57,363 bases of DNA, from contig NZ_JANFNG010000037.1 in assembly GCF_024436035.1 (NCBI RefSeq), positions 1 to 57,363 on the forward strand, given 5' to 3'. The position numbers were made by a program, and so were the translations under genes. Shown here in pieces: positions 1 through 10,770 of the stretch (positions are counted from its first letter, which is position 1; each line of letters begins with the position of its first letter). The notes under the pieces are model-generated. The model saw nothing but the letters and a program-made list of their open reading frames with translations. It had not been told where the DNA came from and made no database searches. The DNA comes from Streptomyces humicola. Its GTDB lineage: Bacteria; Actinomycetota; Actinomycetes; Streptomycetales; Streptomycetaceae.

Positions 1-124
1 CTCCGGGCTTTCCCTTCGATGTTTCCGACTCTATCAGATTTCTCCGGCCGGAATTTCCCGCCCCAGCGCTCTGCGCACGGGTCTCCGCGGCACTCGTCGA
101 GGCGGTTGTGACAACGTACTTGAG

Positions 125-155
125 CCGGGTGCCGGATGCAAATCCTGGCACCCGG
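125..155 (-). terminator. Intrinsic terminator after rnj
   Basis: A perfect 9-bp stem (CCGGGTGCC / GGCACCCGG) is extended by GGAT/ATCC across a one-base bulge and closes on a 4-base loop. It lies 15 bases past the RNase J stop codon. There is no clear U-tract, which is common for Streptomyces terminators. Bases 1-124 hold no gene I can support. Confidence 0.7.
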
Positions 156-170
156 CCCGGTGACGAACCG

Positions 171-1856
171 TCAGACCTCCACGACCACCGGGAGGATCAT
201 CGGTCGGCGACGGTAGGTGTCGGAGACCCACTTGCCCACGACCCTGCGGATGAGCTGCTGAACCTGGTGAGGTTCGGAGACCCCGTCCTGCGCAGACCTG
301 AGCAGGGCCTCCTCGATCTTCGCGGCGACGGGGGCGAACGCTGAGTCCTCGATGCCCGAGCCGCGGGCGTTAATGTTCGGGCCGCCGATGACCTTGCCCG
401 TCGTGCTGTCCACCACGACGAAGACGGAGACGATGCCCTCTTCGCCCAGGATCCGCCGGTCCTTCAGCGAGGTCTCGGTGACATCACCGACCGACAGGCC
501 GTCCACGTAGACATACCCCGCCTGGATCTTGCCGGCGATCTTCGCCATACCGTCGACGAGGTCGACGACGACCCCGTCCTCCGCGATGACCGTGCGCTCC
601 CGCGGGACGCCTGTCAGGATGCCCAGGTCGGCGTTGGCCCTCAGGTGGCGCCATTCCCCGTGTACGGGCATCAGGTTGCGCGGCTTGCAGAGGTTGTAGA
701 AGTACAGCAGTTCGCCGGCCGAGGCGTGGCCGGAGACGTGCACTCGGGCGTTGCCCTTGTGGACAACGTTGGCGCCCCATCGCGTGAGACCGTTGATGAC
801 CCGGTACACGGCGTTCTCGTTGCCCGGGATGAGCGACGAGGCGAGGATGACGGTGTCCCCCTCGACGATGCGGATCTGGTGGTCGCGGTTGGCCATGCGC
901 GACAGTGCGGCCATGGGCTCGCCCTGCGAGCCCGTGCAGATCAGGACGATCTCCTCGTCCGGCAGGTCGTCCAGCGTCTTGACGTCGACGACCAGCCCTC
1001 CGGGAACCCGCAGATAGCCGAGGTCGCGGGCGATGCCCATGTTCCGGACCATGGAACGGCCGACGAACGCGACCCGCCGCCCGTATTCGTACGCGGCGTC
1101 AAGCACCTGCTGGATGCGGTGCACATGGCTGGCGAAGCTGGCGACGATGATGCGCCGCTCGGCCTTGGCGAAGACCTGGCGCAACACCGGCGAGATGTCC
1201 CGCTCGTGCGGGATGAACCCGGGCACCTCGGCATTGGTGGAGTCCGAGAGCAGCAGGTCGATGCCTTCCTCGCCGAGCCGGGCGAATGCGGGCAGGTCGG
1301 TGAGGCGGCCGTCGAGCGGCAGCTGGTCCATCTTGAAGTCACCGGTGTGCACCACCATGCCGGCCGGGGTGCGGATCGCCACGGCGAGTGCATCCGGGAT
1401 CGAGTGGTTGACCGCAATGAATTCGCAGTCGAAGGGACCGATGCGCTCCCGCCGCCCTTCCTCCACCTCCAGGGTGTAGGGGCGGATGCGGTGCTCCTGG
1501 AGCTTGGCCTCGATCAGGGCCAGGGTCAGCTTGGAGCCGATCAGCGGGATGTCCTCCTTCTCGCGGAGCAGGAAGGGGACGCCTCCGATGTGGTCCTCGT
1601 GGCCATGGGTGAGGACGATGCCCTCGATGTCGTCAAGCCGGTCACGGATCGAGGTGAAGTCCGGCAGGATCAGGTCGATTCCGGGCTGCTCCTCCTCGGG
1701 GAAGAGCACCCCGCAGTCGACGATCAGCAGCCGGCCGCCGTACTCGAAGACCGTCATGTTGCGGCCGATCTCCCCGAGGCCGCCGAGCGGGGTGACGCGC
1801 AGGCCTCCCTCGGGGAGCGCAGGCGGAGCTGCGAGATCAGGATGCGGATGGCTCAA
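171..1856 (-). CDS. rnj: Ribonuclease J
   Basis: RNase J is an endo- and 5'-3' exoribonuclease of the metallo-beta-lactamase/beta-CASP family, acting in mRNA turnover and rRNA maturation. The 561-residue product has the zinc-binding HGHEDH motif at residues 83-88, the beta-CASP region in the middle and the RNase J C-terminal domain ending RRRPMILPVVVEV. The length is normal for the family. I chose the TTG at 1856 because a GGTAGGGAGAG ribosome binding site sits just upstream and translation from there gives the usual start (SHPHPDL). Longer in-frame starts add only unconserved sequence. It lies downstream of dapA in the same direction, but a 204-base gap suggests its own promoter. Confidence 0.95.
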   Translation of the reverse strand: MSHPHPDLAAPPALPEGGLRVTPLGGLGEIGRNMTVFEYGGRLLIVDCGVLFPEEEQPGIDLILPDFTSIRDRLDDIEGIVLTHGHEDHIGGVPFLLREKEDIPLIGSKLTLALIEAKLQEHRIRPYTLEVEEGRRERIGPFDCEFIAVNHSIPDALAVAIRTPAGMVVHTGDFKMDQLPLDGRLTDLPAFARLGEEGIDLLLSDSTNAEVPGFIPHERDISPVLRQVFAKAERRIIVASFASHVHRIQQVLDAAYEYGRRVAFVGRSMVRNMGIARDLGYLRVPGGLVVDVKTLDDLPDEEIVLICTGSQGEPMAALSRMANRDHQIRIVEGDTVILASSLIPGNENAVYRVINGLTRWGANVVHKGNARVHVSGHASAGELLYFYNLCKPRNLMPVHGEWRHLRANADLGILTGVPRERTVIAEDGVVVDLVDGMAKIAGKIQAGYVYVDGLSVGDVTETSLKDRRILGEEGIVSVFVVVDSTTGKVIGGPNINARGSGIEDSAFAPVAAKIEEALLRSAQDGVSEPHQVQQLIRRVVGKWVSDTYRRRPMILPVVVEV

Positions 1857-2060
1857 AAGTCTCTCCCTACCACTCGCGCCATACCTCCTGGGCCTTCCAT
1901 GCGGGACCCCGTGGGTCCGGCATGGGGGGCCGCTTGGAGACATGGCGCGAGCGAATCGTGCTGGTTCTTGGTCCGGTGTTCATTCGTCGATGTTCAGTTG
2001 TGAAGTCTGTGCGGCCGCTTTGTGCCCAGCGTCCGGAGCTCGGCCCGCAGCGGTCCGTTG

Positions 2061-2960
2061 TCAGAGCTGTACCCCGCCGGCGGCGAGATCCTTCTTCAGC
2101 TGCTCGGTCTCGTCCTCGGACAGCTCGACAAGCGGCAGGCGCAGGGGCCCGCCGGGCAGTCCCTTCAGGCCGAGTGCGGCCTTGGTGGTGATCACGCCCT
2201 GGGTGCGGAACATGCCGGTGTAGACGGGCAGCAGGTGCTGGTGGATCTCGGTGGCCTTGGTGACATCGCCGTTCAGGTAGGCCTCCAGCAGCGCGCGCAG
2301 CTCCGGCGCGACCAGGTGGCCCACGACGGAGACGAAACCCACCGCCCCCACTGACAGCAGCGGCAGGTTGAGCATGTCGTCGCCCGAGTACCAGGCAAGG
2401 CCGGAGCGGGCGATGGCCCAGCTGGCGCGGCCCAGGTCGCCCTTGGCGTCCTTGTTCGCGACGATCAGCGGATGCTCGGCGAGCCGCACGATGGTCTCGG
2501 TCTGGATCGGCACACCACTGCGGCCAGGGATGTCGTAGAGCATCACCGGCAGGCCGGTGGCGTCCGCGATCGCCGTGAAGTGCCGCAGCAGCCCCTCCTG
2601 GGTCGGCTTGCTGTAGTACGGCGTGACCGTCAGCAGACCGTGTGCGCCCGCTCGCTCGGCCTGCCGGGCCAGGTGGATGCTGTGCCGGGTGTCGTTGGTG
2701 CCGACGCCGGCGACCACGAAGGCCCGGTCACCGACCGCCTCCAGTACCGCCCGCACCAGCTGCTCTTTCTCCGCGTCGCTGGTGGTCGGTGACTCGCCGG
2801 TGGTGCCGTTGACGACCAGGCCGTCGTTGCCGGCATCCACCAGATGGGTGGCGAGACGCTGCGCGCCGTCGATGTCGAGAGCGCCGTCCGCTGTGAACGG
2901 CGTGACCATTGCGGTCAGCACCCTTCCGAAGGGGGTCTGCGGTGTGGAGGTCGGTGCCAT
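2061..2960 (-). CDS. dapA: 4-hydroxy-tetrahydrodipicolinate synthase
   Basis: DapA condenses pyruvate with aspartate semialdehyde, the committed step of the diaminopimelate/lysine pathway, in the cytoplasm. The 299-residue protein shows the TIM-barrel signatures GTTGES (residues 52-57), the YYSKP tyrosine region (115-119) and the Schiff-base lysine K170 in the ANKDAKG motif. The chosen ATG gives the standard N-terminus (MAPTSTPQTPFGRVL); the ribosome binding site (GGTCCC) is weak. An in-frame extension upstream lacks conservation and would run through a hairpin. dapB, the next pathway enzyme, is about 2.5 kb away in the same direction. Confidence 0.95.
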   Translation of the reverse strand: MAPTSTPQTPFGRVLTAMVTPFTADGALDIDGAQRLATHLVDAGNDGLVVNGTTGESPTTSDAEKEQLVRAVLEAVGDRAFVVAGVGTNDTRHSIHLARQAERAGAHGLLTVTPYYSKPTQEGLLRHFTAIADATGLPVMLYDIPGRSGVPIQTETIVRLAEHPLIVANKDAKGDLGRASWAIARSGLAWYSGDDMLNLPLLSVGAVGFVSVVGHLVAPELRALLEAYLNGDVTKATEIHQHLLPVYTGMFRTQGVITTKAALGLKGLPGGPLRLPLVELSEDETEQLKKDLAAGGVQL

Positions 2961-3020
2961 GGGACCAACGCTACTCGTAGGGTCCACCGGGGTGCTCTCT
3001 CGGGGACCTGACAGGAGGAC

Positions 3021-3058
3021 CCCGGCGCCGCCTGCTCGGGGGTCCAGACGGCGCCGGG
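3021..3058 (-). terminator. Hairpin between thyX and dapA
   Basis: A perfect 10-bp stem (CCCGGCGCCG / CGGCGCCGGG) with an 18-base loop lies 90 bases past the thyX stop and about 60 bases before the dapA start. It could terminate thyX transcripts or be part of the dapA leader; the sequence does not decide between them. Confidence 0.5.
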
Positions 3059-3148
3059 ATCCATTTCTGCAGCGTAGATGAACCTCACTAATGCCCGCAA
3101 TTGGGACACCTTGAACACAGGTTCGGAGGGACCGGGGCTCCGGGAGAA

Positions 3149-3886
3149 CTACGGGGCAACGCGGCCGTTGGCGTTGTACGCGGCGTAGGTGAGCGGCATG
3201 AGAGCCGCCCACTCGGCTTCCATCCTCTCGGCCACCATGGCGATCTCGCGCTGCGGGAACGACGGCGTCCTCGCCCGCTCGTCCTGGGTGCGCAGCGACA
3301 GGAAGTGCATGAGTGACCGAGCGTTGCACGTCGCATACATGCTGGAGAACAGGCCCACGGGGAGCGTCGCCCGCGCGACCTCACGGGCCACCCCGGCCTC
3401 CAGCATCTCGCGGTAGGCCTCGTAGGACTGGCGGTACGACGCCTCCATGGCCTCGGCGACCGTCTTGTGCTGTTCGGGAGTCCCGTGGACGAACTCGTAC
3501 TTCCCGGGGCGCCCCTGCTGCACCAGCTTGCGGTCCTCGCCAGGGATGTAGAAGACCGGCTGCAGCTCTCGATAGCGGCCGGACTCCTCGTTGTACGACC
3601 ATCCGACCCTGTGCCGCATGAATTCACGGAAGACGAAGATCGGGGCGCTGACGAAGAAGGTCATCGAGTTGTGCTCGAAGGGGCTGCCGTGCCGGTCGCG
3701 CATCAGGAAGTTGATCAGACCCGTCGACCGCTCCGGATCCTTGGTGATCTCCTCCAGGGACTGCTCCCCGGCCGTGGACACGCGGGCGGCCCACAGCACG
3801 TCCGAGTCCGAGGCGCTGTGCTTGATCAGCTCGACCGTGACGTCGTCGCGGAACTGGACGGCGGGCTCGGTAGGGGTGTCGGTCAC
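3149..3886 (-). CDS. thyX: Flavin-dependent thymidylate synthase
   Basis: ThyX makes dTMP from dUMP using methylene-tetrahydrofolate, FAD and NADPH. The 245-residue product carries the family signature RHR-x7-S at residues 91-102, and conserved ThyX sequence runs throughout (FREFM before the motif, RTPSFPQREIA near the end). Length is normal. It is divergent from the small gene at 4053, with 166 bases between them. It sits next to dapA, a neighbourhood I recall from other Streptomyces. Confidence 0.96.
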   Translation of the reverse strand: MTDTPTEPAVQFRDDVTVELIKHSASDSDVLWAARVSTAGEQSLEEITKDPERSTGLINFLMRDRHGSPFEHNSMTFFVSAPIFVFREFMRHRVGWSYNEESGRYRELQPVFYIPGEDRKLVQQGRPGKYEFVHGTPEQHKTVAEAMEASYRQSYEAYREMLEAGVAREVARATLPVGLFSSMYATCNARSLMHFLSLRTQDERARTPSFPQREIAMVAERMEAEWAALMPLTYAAYNANGRVAP

Positions 3887-4052
3887 CTGATGTCCTCCCT
3901 GTCTGCGCTTGCAGCGACCAGCCTATGCGGTGGCACTGACAACCATGGGAAGCCGCCCAATACGGGCCCCCGGCGGCTAAATCGGTCAACTCGCCTGCTA
4001 ACTTGGGTGAAAATCACCACACCGGCATGCCGGACGGAAGGAGTACTGAGGG

Positions 4053-4301
4053 GTGACGTCCATGTTCCGCCGGGGAGAGTCGGTGCCGTTCGCCTTCGTC
4101 GCTGAGGCCGACCGATTCCGGAGCAACGTCACACCTCCTCCACGGGAACGGCCGGGCAAGGCCCAGGTGGCAGCGCGGGTGCTCGCCGTGCTCACCGTCG
4201 TCGCCGGTCTCGTCGGCGCCGTCGTGCTCGGGACCCCGGCGCTGGAGCAGCGGCCGGCGGACGTCCCGCACCAGCAGGCGGAGAGCGCACAGCACGGCTG
4301 A
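4053..4301 (+). CDS. Small single-pass membrane protein, unknown function
   Basis: An 82-residue protein. It has a charged N-terminal half (residues 1-38), one hydrophobic segment at about 40-62 (ARVLAVLTVVAGLVGAVVLG) and a short polar tail. The GTG start has a good GGAAGGAG ribosome binding site upstream; an alternative ATG lies three codons in. It is divergently transcribed from thyX. I do not recognise a functional family; its position beside thyX and its codon use suggest a real gene. Confidence 0.65.
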   Translation: MTSMFRRGESVPFAFVAEADRFRSNVTPPPRERPGKAQVAARVLAVLTVVAGLVGAVVLGTPALEQRPADVPHQQAESAQHG

Positions 4302-4433
4302 GGCGTTGCGCCTGATGTCCTGCGCGACGCCTCACGTCTCGGCACCGCAAGGCACCGCTGATAGCCTCACCCGTCACAGAACCGCCACATGTGTGAGCTC
4401 CGGTGAGCTCCGACGGAGAGGGACGTCGACGCC

Positions 4434-5030
4434 GTGCCCCTGCCTTTCCTCGCCGACAACGCCGACAACGCCGACCACGCCGGACGCGACGAACACCGAC
4501 CCGACACCCATGCCCACACCCACAGCCACGCCCGCGGGCGCTATGCCGTTGACGAGCCGTGGCAGCGGCCGTACCGGCCGGGGCCGTGCCGGGTGGCGGG
4601 AGCCGCGATGCTGCTCGTACTCGCCTCGTATCTGCTCATCGCCGCGCTGATCGACGCGGCGGCCGGGAGCACGTCGGGGGCGGGTGCGCTGCTGGTGGCG
4701 GCTGTGCTCGTGGTCGCCTGGGCGCTGCGGTCGCTGCGCGTGGGGATCTGGGTGAGCGGCCGCGGGCTGCGGCGTACGGGGCTGTTCCGCACCGTCACGG
4801 TGGAGTGGCGGCGGGTCGGGCGGGTGCGCACGGCGCAGCAGCCGGTCCGATGGCTCGCGCTGCCGCGGACGGTGCAGGGCCAGGCGCTGGTGATCGAGCG
4901 GGTGGACGGCAGGGAACTACCCGCCCTCCTCACCGATCACAACGCCGACTTCCTGGGCCGCGCGGAGAGCTTCGACGTCGCCGCCGACGCGATAGAGGGC
5001 TGGGCGGACGCCCTCGGCGGCAGGCGGTGA
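4434..5030 (+). CDS. Membrane protein with PH-like (bPH) domain
   Basis: A 198-residue protein. The N-terminus is Asp/His-rich (DNADNADH, then HAHTHSHA). A pair of transmembrane segments follows at about residues 55-100, then a soluble domain beginning VGIWVSGRGLRRTGLFRTVTVEW. That pattern matches small bacterial PH-like membrane proteins (PF10756 type). The GTG start has GGAGAGGG upstream. The histidine-rich stretch could bind metal, which is inference. It converges on the TPR-like gene with 7 bases between stops. Confidence 0.75.
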   Translation: MPLPFLADNADNADHAGRDEHRPDTHAHTHSHARGRYAVDEPWQRPYRPGPCRVAGAAMLLVLASYLLIAALIDAAAGSTSGAGALLVAAVLVVAWALRSLRVGIWVSGRGLRRTGLFRTVTVEWRRVGRVRTAQQPVRWLALPRTVQGQALVIERVDGRELPALLTDHNADFLGRAESFDVAADAIEGWADALGGRR

Positions 5031-5037
5031 GCAGGGT

Positions 5038-5502
5038 CTAGGTGTGCATCTGGGCCCGCACCGGCCTGCCGTCGTGGAGGGCGATGGCGCGCTGCATCGC
5101 CTTGCGGGCACGCGGGGTGTCGCGGGCGTCGTAGTACGCGATGGCGAGCCGGAACCAGGCGCGCCAGTCGTCGGGCGTGGCTTCCGCCTCTGCCTTGCGC
5201 TTGGCGAACACGGCGTCGGCGGAGTCCCGGTCGATGCGGCCGCTCGGGGTGCGTACCAACTCATCGACGGGCAGGCCGCCCTCGGCTTCGAGCTCCTTGG
5301 CGAGGCGGTCCGCGCTGCGCGCGAACTGCGTGGTCTGCCAGAGGAACCAGGCTCCGATGAGCGGCAGGATGAGCACAGCGACGCCGAAGGCGATGGTGAC
5401 CGGGGTGCCGTGCTCGATGAGCATCACGCCCCGGCTGCCGGCCAGGACGAAGTAGACGACCAGGACGGCGGCCGTGACGAAATACGTGATCTTCGCGCGC
5501 AC
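5038..5502 (-). CDS. Membrane protein with short TPR-like C-terminus
   Basis: A 154-residue protein with two hydrophobic segments (about residues 5-22 and 30-52) and a helical C-terminal part. The motif WRAWFRLAIAYYDARDTPRARKAM matches one tetratricopeptide-like repeat (given here only as a pattern around residues 110-140). The GTG start follows GAGG and lies 17 bases after the dapB stop, so it is probably co-transcribed with dapB. Function is not known; a scaffold or assembly role is only a guess. Confidence 0.7.
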   Translation of the reverse strand: MRAKITYFVTAAVLVVYFVLAGSRGVMLIEHGTPVTIAFGVAVLILPLIGAWFLWQTTQFARSADRLAKELEAEGGLPVDELVRTPSGRIDRDSADAVFAKRKAEAEATPDDWRAWFRLAIAYYDARDTPRARKAMQRAIALHDGRPVRAQMHT

Positions 5503-5519
5503 GGTGATCGGCCTCGATC

Positions 5520-6353
<834 letters not shown>

Positions 6354-6360
<7 letters not shown>

Positions 6361-7748
6361 ACCGCTTCTTCGAGGCGGGGCTCCTGTCGCCGGCCGATCG
6401 GGCCGATCGCGGCGAGTGACGGACGCTGCGACAGCACATCACGGGCCACCGCGCGGACGTCGTCCGGGGTGACGGAGGCGATGCGCCCCAGCAGGTCGTC
6501 GACCGATATCTGCTCGCCCCAGCACAGCTCACTCTTGCCGATACGGTTCATCAGCGCACCGGTGTCCTCGAGCCCCAGCACGGTCGATCCGGAGAGCTGG
6601 CCGACGGCTCGCCGCAGTTCCTCGTCGCTCAGTCCGTTCTCGGCGACGTCGTGGAGCTCGTCGCGGCAGATCTTGAGCACCTCGCCGAGGTGGCCGGGGG
6701 CGCACCCCGCGTACACGCCGAACAGGCCGCAGTCCGCGAAGGACGAGGTGTACGAGTAGACCGAGTAGGCCAGGCCGCGCTTCTCGCGCACCTCCTGGAA
6801 GAGGCGTGAGCTCATGCCGCCGCCGAGCGCAGTGTTGAGCACGCTGAGCGCCCAGCGCCGGTCGTCGGTGCGCGACATGCCGGGCATGCCGAGCACCACG
6901 TGTGCCTGCTCGGTGCGCCGGTCGAGCACCTCGATGCGGCCGGCGCTGCGCAGGGTGCGGGTGCCGGAGCGCGTGGGGGCGGGTGCGGCGTCGGTGTCGT
7001 CGCCGAGCATGCCCGCCTGCTCGAAGGCGCGGCGGACCTGGCGTACGACCTTGGTGTGGTCGACGTTTCCGGCGGCGGTGACGAGCAGGTGGGTGGGGTC
7101 GTAGTGCTTCTTGTAGAAGCGGGCGAGCTGCGGCTGGGTGAGGGCGTTGATGGTCTCGACGGTGCCGAGGACAGGGCGGCCGAGGGGGGTCGGGCCGAGC
7201 ACCGCAGTGTCGAACAGCTCGTGCACCAGGTCGCTCGGGTCGTCGTCGGCCATCGCGATCTCTTCGAGGACGACGCCGCGTTCGGCCTCGACGTCCGCAG
7301 GGTCGATGAGGGAGCCGGTCAGCATGTCGCTGATGACGTCGATGGCGAGCGGCAGGTCGGAGTCGAGCACGCGTGCGTAGTAGCACGTGTACTCCTTGGC
7401 GGTGAAGGCGTTCATGTCGCCGCCGACCGCGTCGATGGCGGAGGAGATCTCCAGTGCGCTGCGCCGTGCGGTGCCCTTGAAGAGCAGGTGCTCCAGGTAG
7501 TGCGTGGCTCCGTTGAGAACCGGGGTCTCGTCGCGGGAGCCCACGTGGGCCCAGATGCCGAAGGTCACCGAGCGCAGGCTCGGCATCGTCTCGGTGATCA
7601 CTCTCAGGCCGCCGGGCAGCACGGTCTTGCGGATCGTGCCGGCGCCGCCGGCGCCCTTGATCAGCGTTCTGGTGAGGGCCTTGGTACGGGGGACGGCCCG
7701 CCCCTCCGAAGAAGTGCGGGCCGTCTTCCGGTGCGTACGGGACGTCAC
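6354..7748 (-). CDS. M16-family zinc metalloprotease
   Basis: A 464-residue mitochondrial-processing-peptidase-like protease. The inverted zinc motif HxxEH is at residues 83-87 (HYLEH), with the second glutamate site in [11 protein letters not shown]. The C-terminal M16 half contains [21 protein letters not shown]. It overlaps the pnp stop by 4 bases (ATGA), so it is translationally coupled to pnp, an arrangement usual in Streptomyces. The natural substrate is unknown. The stop codon falls inside the 17-bp repeat. Confidence 0.93.
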
Positions 7749-10003
7749 TTCGAGGTCTCTGCCTCGGTCTCGTCAGCCGCAGCAGCGGTGTCGGCCTTGT
7801 CGGCCTTGTCGCCGCCCTCGGCCTCCTCTTCGATGACGGGGATGAGCGAGAGCTTGCCGCGCTGGTCGATCTCGGCGATCTCGACCTGGACCTTGGCGCC
7901 GACCTTGAGCACGTCCTCGACGTTCTCCACGCGCTTGCCGCCGGCGAGCTTGCGGATCTGCGAGATGTGCAGCAGGCCGTCCTTGCCCGGCATGAGCGAG
8001 ACGAACGCGCCGAAGGTGGTGGTCTTGACTACCGTGCCCAGGTAGCGCTCGCCGACCTCGGGCATCGTCGGGTTGGCGATGCCGTTGATGGTGGCGCGCG
8101 CGGCCTCGGCGGCCGCGCCCTCGGCGGCGCCGATCAGCACGGTGCCGTCGTCCTCGATGGCGATCTCGGCGCCGGTGTCCTCCTGGATCTGGTTGATCAT
8201 CTTGCCCTTGGGGCCGATGACCTCGCCGATCTTGTCGACCGGGATCTTGATGGAGATGATCCGCGGGGCGTGCGGGGACATCTCGTCCGGCACGTCGATG
8301 GCCTCGCTCATCACGTCGAGGATGTGGAGCCGGGCGTCACGGGCCTGCTTCAGCGCGGCGGCGAGCACGGAGGCGGGGATGCCGTCGAGCTTGGTGTCGA
8401 GCTGGAGCGCGGTCACGAAGTTGCGGGTGCCCGCGACCTTGAAGTCCATGTCGCCGAACGCGTCCTCGGCACCGAGGATGTCGGTGAGCGTGACGTAGTG
8501 CGTCTGGCCGTCGATCTCCTGGGAGATCAGGCCCATGGCGATGCCCGCGACCGGGGCCTTGAGCGGCACACCGGCGTTCATCAGCGACATCGTCGAGGCA
8601 CAGACCGAGCCCATCGACGTAGAACCGTTGGAGCCGATCGCCTCGGAGACCTGGCGGATCGCGTACGGGAACTCCTCGCGCGTGGGCAGCACCGGGATGA
8701 GCGCCCGCTCGGCCAGCGCCCCGTGGCCGATCTCGCGGCGCTTGGGGGAGCCGACACGGCCGGTCTCACCGGTGGAGTACGGCGGGAAGTTGTAGTTGTG
8801 CATGTAGCGCTTGCGCGTCTCGGGCGAGAGCGTGTCCAGCTGCTGCTCCATGCGCAGCATGTTCAGCGTGGTGACGCCGAGGATCTGGGTCTCGCCGCGC
8901 TCGAAGAGTGCGGAGCCGTGGACCCGCGGGACGACCTCGACCTCGGCGGAGAGGGTGCGGATGTCGGTGACACCGCGGCCGTCGATGCGGACCTTGTCCT
9001 TGATGACGCGCTCGCGGACCAGCTTCTTGGTCAGCGCGCGGTATGCGGCCGAGATCTCCTTCTCGCGCCCTTCGAACTGCGGGAGCAGCTTCTCGGCGGC
9101 GACGCTCTTGACGCGGTCGAGCTCGTTCTCGCGCTCCTGCTTGCCCGCGATGGTCAGCGCCTGGGCGAGCTCGTCGCGTACCGCCTCGGTGAGCGCTTCC
9201 AGGACGTCGTCCTGGAAGTCCAGGTAGACCGGGAACTCGCCGGTCGGCTTGGCGGCCTTGGCGGCGAGGTCGGACTGGGCCTTGCACAGGGCCTTGATGA
9301 AGGGCTTGGAGGCTTCGAGGCCGGCGGCCACGATCTCCTCGGTGGGCGCCTCGGCGCCGCCCTCGACGAGCTTGATGGTCTTTTCGGTGGCCTCGGCCTC
9401 GACCATCATGATCGCCACATCACCGTCCTCGAGGACACGGCCTGCGACGACCATGTCGAACACGGCCTCCTCGAGCTCGCTGTGGGTCGGGAACGCCACC
9501 CACTGGCCGCGGATCAGCGCGACGCGCACGCCGCCGATCGGACCGGAGAACGGCAGGCCCGCGAGCTGCGTCGAGGCGGAGGCGGCGTTGATGGCGACCA
9601 CGTCATAGAGGTGGTCGGGGTTGAGTGCCATGACGGTGGCGACGACCTGGATCTCGTTGCGCAGGCCCTTGGCGAAGGACGGGCGCAGCGGGCGGTCGAT
9701 GAGCCGGCAGGTGAGGATCGCGTCCTCGGAGGGCCGGCCCTCGCGGCGGAAGAACGAGCCGGGGATGCGTCCGGCCGCGTACATCCGCTCCTCGACGTCC
9801 ACCGTCAGCGGGAAGAAGTCGAGCTGGTCCTTGGGGTGCTTCGAGGCAGTGGTGGCCGACAGGACCATGGTCTCGTCGTCCAGGTAGGCCACGGCGGAGC
9901 CGGCGGCCTGGCGGGCCAGGCGGCCCGTCTCGAAGCGGATGGTACGGCTGCCGAAGGAACCGTTGTCGATCACGGCTTCGGCGTAGTGGGTCTCGTTCTC
10001 CAC
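7745..10003 (-). CDS. pnp: Polyribonucleotide nucleotidyltransferase (PNPase)
   Basis: PNPase is a phosphorolytic 3'-5' exoribonuclease; in Streptomyces it also polymerises RNA 3' tails. The 752-residue protein has two RNase PH-like cores (conserved [21 protein letters not shown], and the catalytic [10 protein letters not shown]), then a KH domain ([13 protein letters not shown]) and an S1 domain ([13 protein letters not shown]). It ends in an acidic Ala/Glu/Asp tail. I chose the GTG at 10003 because GAGGAG lies 9 bases upstream and the start matches other Streptomyces PNPases ([10 protein letters not shown]). An ATG at 10024 would add 7 residues. Confidence 0.95.
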   Translation of the reverse strand: MENETHYAEAVIDNGSFGSRTIRFETGRLARQAAGSAVAYLDDETMVLSATTASKHPKDQLDFFPLTVDVEERMYAAGRIPGSFFRREGRPSEDAILTCRLIDRPLRPSFAKGLRNEIQVVATVMALNPDHLYDVVAINAASASTQLAGLPFSGPIGGVRVALIRGQWVAFPTHSELEEAVFDMVVAGRVLEDGDVAIMMVEAEATEKTIKLVEGGAEAPTEEIVAAGLEASKPFIKALCKAQSDLAAKAAKPTGEFPVYLDFQDDVLEALTEAVRDELAQALTIAGKQERENELDRVKSVAAEKLLPQFEGREKEISAAYRALTKKLVRERVIKDKVRIDGRGVTDIRTLSAEVEVVPRVHGSALFERGETQILGVTTLNMLRMEQQLDTLSPETRKRYMHNYNFPPYSTGETGRVGSPKRREIGHGALAERALIPVLPTREEFPYAIRQVSEAIGSNGSTSMGSVCASTMSLMNAGVPLKAPVAGIAMGLISQEIDGQTHYVTLTDILGAEDAFGDMDFKVAGTRNFVTALQLDTKLDGIPASVLAAALKQARDARLHILDVMSEAIDVPDEMSPHAPRIISIKIPVDKIGEVIGPKGKMINQIQEDTGAEIAIEDDGTVLIGAAEGAAAEAARATINGIANPTMPEVGERYLGTVVKTTTFGAFVSLMPGKDGLLHISQIRKLAGGKRVENVEDVLKVGAKVQVEIAEIDQRGKLSLIPVIEEEAEGGDKADKADTAAAADETEAETSK

Positions 10004-10302
10004 CAGGAATATCTCCTCGTCCATGCCACCGGCTCTGCCGGTGGCCTGCTGCGGTGGAGCGCCGCCTGCCGAACTGGGCGGGCCCGGCCGGGCCGGTCTT
10101 CGATCGAAGCCACCGGGGTACCGCGGATCGCGCTTCCCGGGGGCCACTACCGAGGACCGGCGCCTATGGCGCCTACGGCGCCGACTCGGCGGTCGGCGGG
10201 CGCTCCATCATCTGAGCGTTGTGCTTGGTGCTTGTGAAGTTGTGTCGCTGCCAGACTACAAAGGTTGCGGGCCGGCGACGATCGCGAAGGGCAAGTACGG
10301 CA
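10004..10302 (-). promoter_or_regulatory. rpsO-pnp intergenic leader region
   Basis: About 300 noncoding bases precede pnp. They contain a 9-bp-period GGCGCCTAT/GGCGCCTAC/GGCGCC run at 10159-10182 and a Gly-rich out-of-frame extension of pnp. In S. coelicolor pnp is known to be transcribed both by readthrough from rpsO and from its own intergenic promoters; I cannot point to a promoter box with confidence here. Confidence 0.45.
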
Positions 10303-10337
10303 AAGGGAGCGGCTCCCTCAGTGGGAACCGCTCCCTT
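10303..10337 (-). ncRNA. rpsO-pnp intergenic hairpin (likely RNase III site / attenuator)
   Basis: A 15-bp stem with one G-U pair encloses the loop ACTGA, read on the minus strand (outer arms AAGGGAGCGG and CCGCTCCCTT). It begins about 10 bases past the rpsO stop. The rpsO-pnp intergenic hairpin is a known RNase III cleavage site and partial terminator in enterobacteria and Streptomyces; this one matches in position and strength. Confidence 0.8.
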
Positions 10338-10346
10338 CACGGCGTC

Positions 10347-10634
10347 TTACTTGGCGCCCGCGGCGCCGCGGCGGATGCCGAGCTCGTCCACGAGAGCGCG
10401 GAAGCGCTGGATGTCCTTCTTGGCCAGGTACTGCAGCATGCGGCGGCGCTGGCCGACCAGGATCAGCAGACCACGGCGGGAGTGGTGGTCGTGCTTGTGG
10501 CTCTTCAGGTGCTCGGTCAGGCCAGTGATGCGGTGCGTGAGCAGCGCGACCTGGACCTCGGGGGAGCCGGTGTCGCCCGGCTTCGTGCCGTACTTCTCAA
10601 TGATCTGCTTCTTTGCGGCGGCGTCGATCGACAC
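10347..10634 (-). CDS. rpsO: 30S ribosomal protein S15
   Basis: S15 is a primary binder of 16S rRNA in the platform of the 30S subunit. The 95-residue sequence is typical, with [14 protein letters not shown], the [11 protein letters not shown] loop and [12 protein letters not shown]. The GTG start follows AAGGAG. It forms the conserved rpsO-pnp unit. Upstream are a small hairpin and three short direct repeats that may control it. Confidence 0.98.
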   Translation of the reverse strand: MSIDAAAKKQIIEKYGTKPGDTGSPEVQVALLTHRITGLTEHLKSHKHDHHSRRGLLILVGQRRRMLQYLAKKDIQRFRALVDELGIRRGAAGAK

Positions 10635-10667
10635 GCTGGCTCCTTGGGGGATTCTCGCCCGCGAGCG

Positions 10668-10689
10668 CCCCTGGTCTTCTTCTCAGGGG
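10668..10689 (-). promoter_or_regulatory. Small hairpin in the rpsO leader
   Basis: CCCCTG pairs with CAGGGG around a 10-base loop, about 35 bases upstream of the rpsO GTG. S15 represses its own translation through leader RNA in several bacterial phyla, so this is a candidate control element; the assignment is inference from position. Confidence 0.3.
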
Positions 10690-10730
10690 GTCTTCCGTTA
10701 CTCGGGAGGCGGGGCCGCGTGCTGCGTGGT

Positions 10731-10770
10731 TGCCACGTGGACGTGATGTGCCACATGGATGCCACACGGA
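10731..10770. repeat. Three direct repeats TGCCACRYGGA upstream of rpsO
   Basis: Copies at 10731 (TGCCACGTGGA), 10749 (TGCCACATGGA) and 10760 (TGCCACACGGA). The last two abut and the first is offset by 7 bases. They lie between the eccD remnant and rpsO, where the rpsO promoter should be. Confidence 0.6.
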
